From Rhodococcus antarcticus (GTDB lineage Bacteria; Actinomycetota; Actinomycetes; Mycobacteriales; Mycobacteriaceae), in the NCBI RefSeq assembly GCF_026153295.1, contig NZ_CP110615.1:1-64000 (forward strand): a stretch of 64,000 nt of DNA, in the 5' to 3' direction. This document shows positions 63,178 to 64,000 of this stretch, piece after piece; position 1 is the stretch's first letter; every line of letters starts with the position of its first letter. Below the pieces are notes generated by a model, which saw only the letters and a program-made list of their open reading frames with translations, had not been told where the DNA came from and ran no database searches. A program made the position numbers and the translations under genes.

Positions 63178-64000
63178 CTACACGCCGGCGCGAGCGACCG
63201 GGTCCGCGTCCTCGCGGTCCGGGGGGTACTCGGTGCGGACGAGGGCGATGACGGCCACGCCCAGGACGAGCAGCAGCGCGCCGAGGCCGAGCGCGGCGGG
63301 GACACCCTGGCGCACCTGCTCGTCGTAGACGACGACCCCGATGGCGATGCTGAGGAGCGGGTCCACGGTGGCGATGGCCGGCAGGCTGGCGCTCAGCGGT
63401 CCCGCCTGGAACGCCAGCTGGTTCAGCAGCAGACCTGTCGCCCCCACCACGACCACCACGTAGAGCTGCCAGCTGGTCAGCAGGGCGCCGACACCGTTGA
63501 GCGCGATGGAGGTCAACGCCTTGAGCAGCGCGGCCGTCGTCGCGTACACGGCGCCCACGGCGATGCCGAGCAGCGCGGCGGAGCGTCCCTTCCGGGTGGT
63601 GCGACGACCGAGCGCGACACAGGCCACCGCCAGCACGGCACCCACCGCCGCGGCGGCGACCGCGGGCTTGCGGTCGATGCCGTCGACCGGGAGCACCGAG
63701 TTGGCCGTGCCCGCGAGGGCCAGGAACCCGGCGAGGGAGGCGATGACGACGCACGCCCAGCCGATCTCGCGAGCACTGATCCGTCCTTGGCTGCGCCCGC
63801 GCAGCAGCAGCGCGAACAGCAGACCGGTGAGCAGCAGCGGCTGCACGACGCCGAGCGCGCCGAGGTGCAGGGCCACCAGCTGCAGCGAGAGCCCCACGGC
63901 GTCCGCCACGATGCCCCCCAGCCAGTACCGGTTCGACACGGTGGCCGCGACGAACCGGCCGAGCGCGCGTGGTTGCATCCCGCTGGCGTCGGGGGCCTGA
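63178..64000 (-). CDS. DMT/EamA-like transporter, cut by the window edge
   Basis: Membrane protein of the drug/metabolite transporter superfamily. Eight or nine hydrophobic segments are visible. RYWLGGIVADAVGLSLQLVALHLG corresponds to the second membrane region of full-length members, and GPLSASLPAIATVDPLLSIAIG to a late one. The frame remains open through the right edge, reading APDASGMQPRAL before the internal ATG at 63978. The first membrane helix must therefore lie outside the window. The substrate is unknown. Confidence 0.82.
   Translation of the reverse strand, partial: QAPDASGMQPRALGRFVAATVSNRYWLGGIVADAVGLSLQLVALHLGALGVVQPLLLTGLLFALLLRGRSQGRISAREIGWACVVIASLAGFLALAGTANSVLPVDGIDRKPAVAAAAVGAVLAVACVALGRRTTRKGRSAALLGIAVGAVYATTAALLKALTSIALNGVGALLTSWQLYVVVVVGATGLLLNQLAFQAGPLSASLPAIATVDPLLSIAIGVVVYDEQVRQGVPAALGLGALLLVLGVAVIALVRTEYPPDREDADPVARAGV

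Noticed and set aside
1-64000. tRNA, rRNA or riboswitch genes
   Set aside because: No cloverleaf, rRNA core sequence or conserved riboswitch box was recognised by eye on either strand.

Overview
The window is about 70% GC, uses GTG and ATG starts freely, and has many 4-nt GTGA/ATGA gene overlaps, all typical of an actinomycete. An EspG-like protein, a PPE/WXG-like protein and a DUF3558-type lipoprotein sit together at 40-43.7 kb. Such clusters are typical of the ESX-bearing orders (Pseudonocardiales/Mycobacteriales), so I infer a Pseudonocardiales-like actinobacterium. The species cannot be named from this sequence.

0-39.5 kb is a large surface-polysaccharide locus. It has sugar-nucleotide enzymes (UDP-glucose dehydrogenase, UDP-glucuronate decarboxylase), an initiating phosphoglycosyltransferase, a Wzc-like tyrosine kinase with a divergent low-molecular-weight phosphatase, a Wzy-like polymerase and an ABC lipid-oligosaccharide flippase. 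It also has more than a dozen glycosyltransferases of GT2, GT4, GT11 and exostosin type, two of them fusions, plus three acyltransferase-3 proteins and three FkbM methyltransferases. Three genes between 1.9 and 10.7 kb each carry one extra C in a C-run. This looks like a shared sequencing artefact or very recent damage. From about 16 to 23 kb the base composition drops and genes are separated by long empty gaps, suggesting a more recently assembled part. ISL3-, IS481- and IS30-type transposase scraps lie at 21.1, 29.5 and 30.1 kb.

30.2-35.3 kb holds the most unusual module: six same-strand genes, a nucleotidyltransferase, a MauE-thioredoxin fusion, a stand-alone PqqD-like protein, a glycosyltransferase, a small Tat-exported protein with two cysteines, and an HPr-kinase-like protein fused to a PqqD-like tail. 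It resembles parts of lasso-peptide and HPr-rel-A-type loci but lacks a cyclase and a peptidase.

40-43.7 kb is an orphan ESX-associated cluster. 43.9-46.4 kb has a septum-formation-like protein and a polytopic membrane protein. 46.4-50.7 kb is a tightly coupled minus-strand operon: a 51-residue C-terminally anchored protein, an exosortase-like protein, a processive GT2, a choice-of-anchor-type exported protein and UDP-GlcNAc 2-epimerase. Together they suggest a dedicated surface glycoprotein or glycan-anchoring system.

51-60 kb is metabolic: protocatechuate catabolism (pcaH-G-B-L with only a stump of the IclR regulator), a repeat-bearing membrane protein with a small coupled partner, an ECF sigma factor, a CoA-transferase pair, a quinone oxidoreductase-like MDR protein and deoC. 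60.6-61.3 kb is a repeat-rich intergenic stretch. The window closes with an AHSA1-type protein, an AI-2E family transporter and an EamA-like transporter cut by the right edge.
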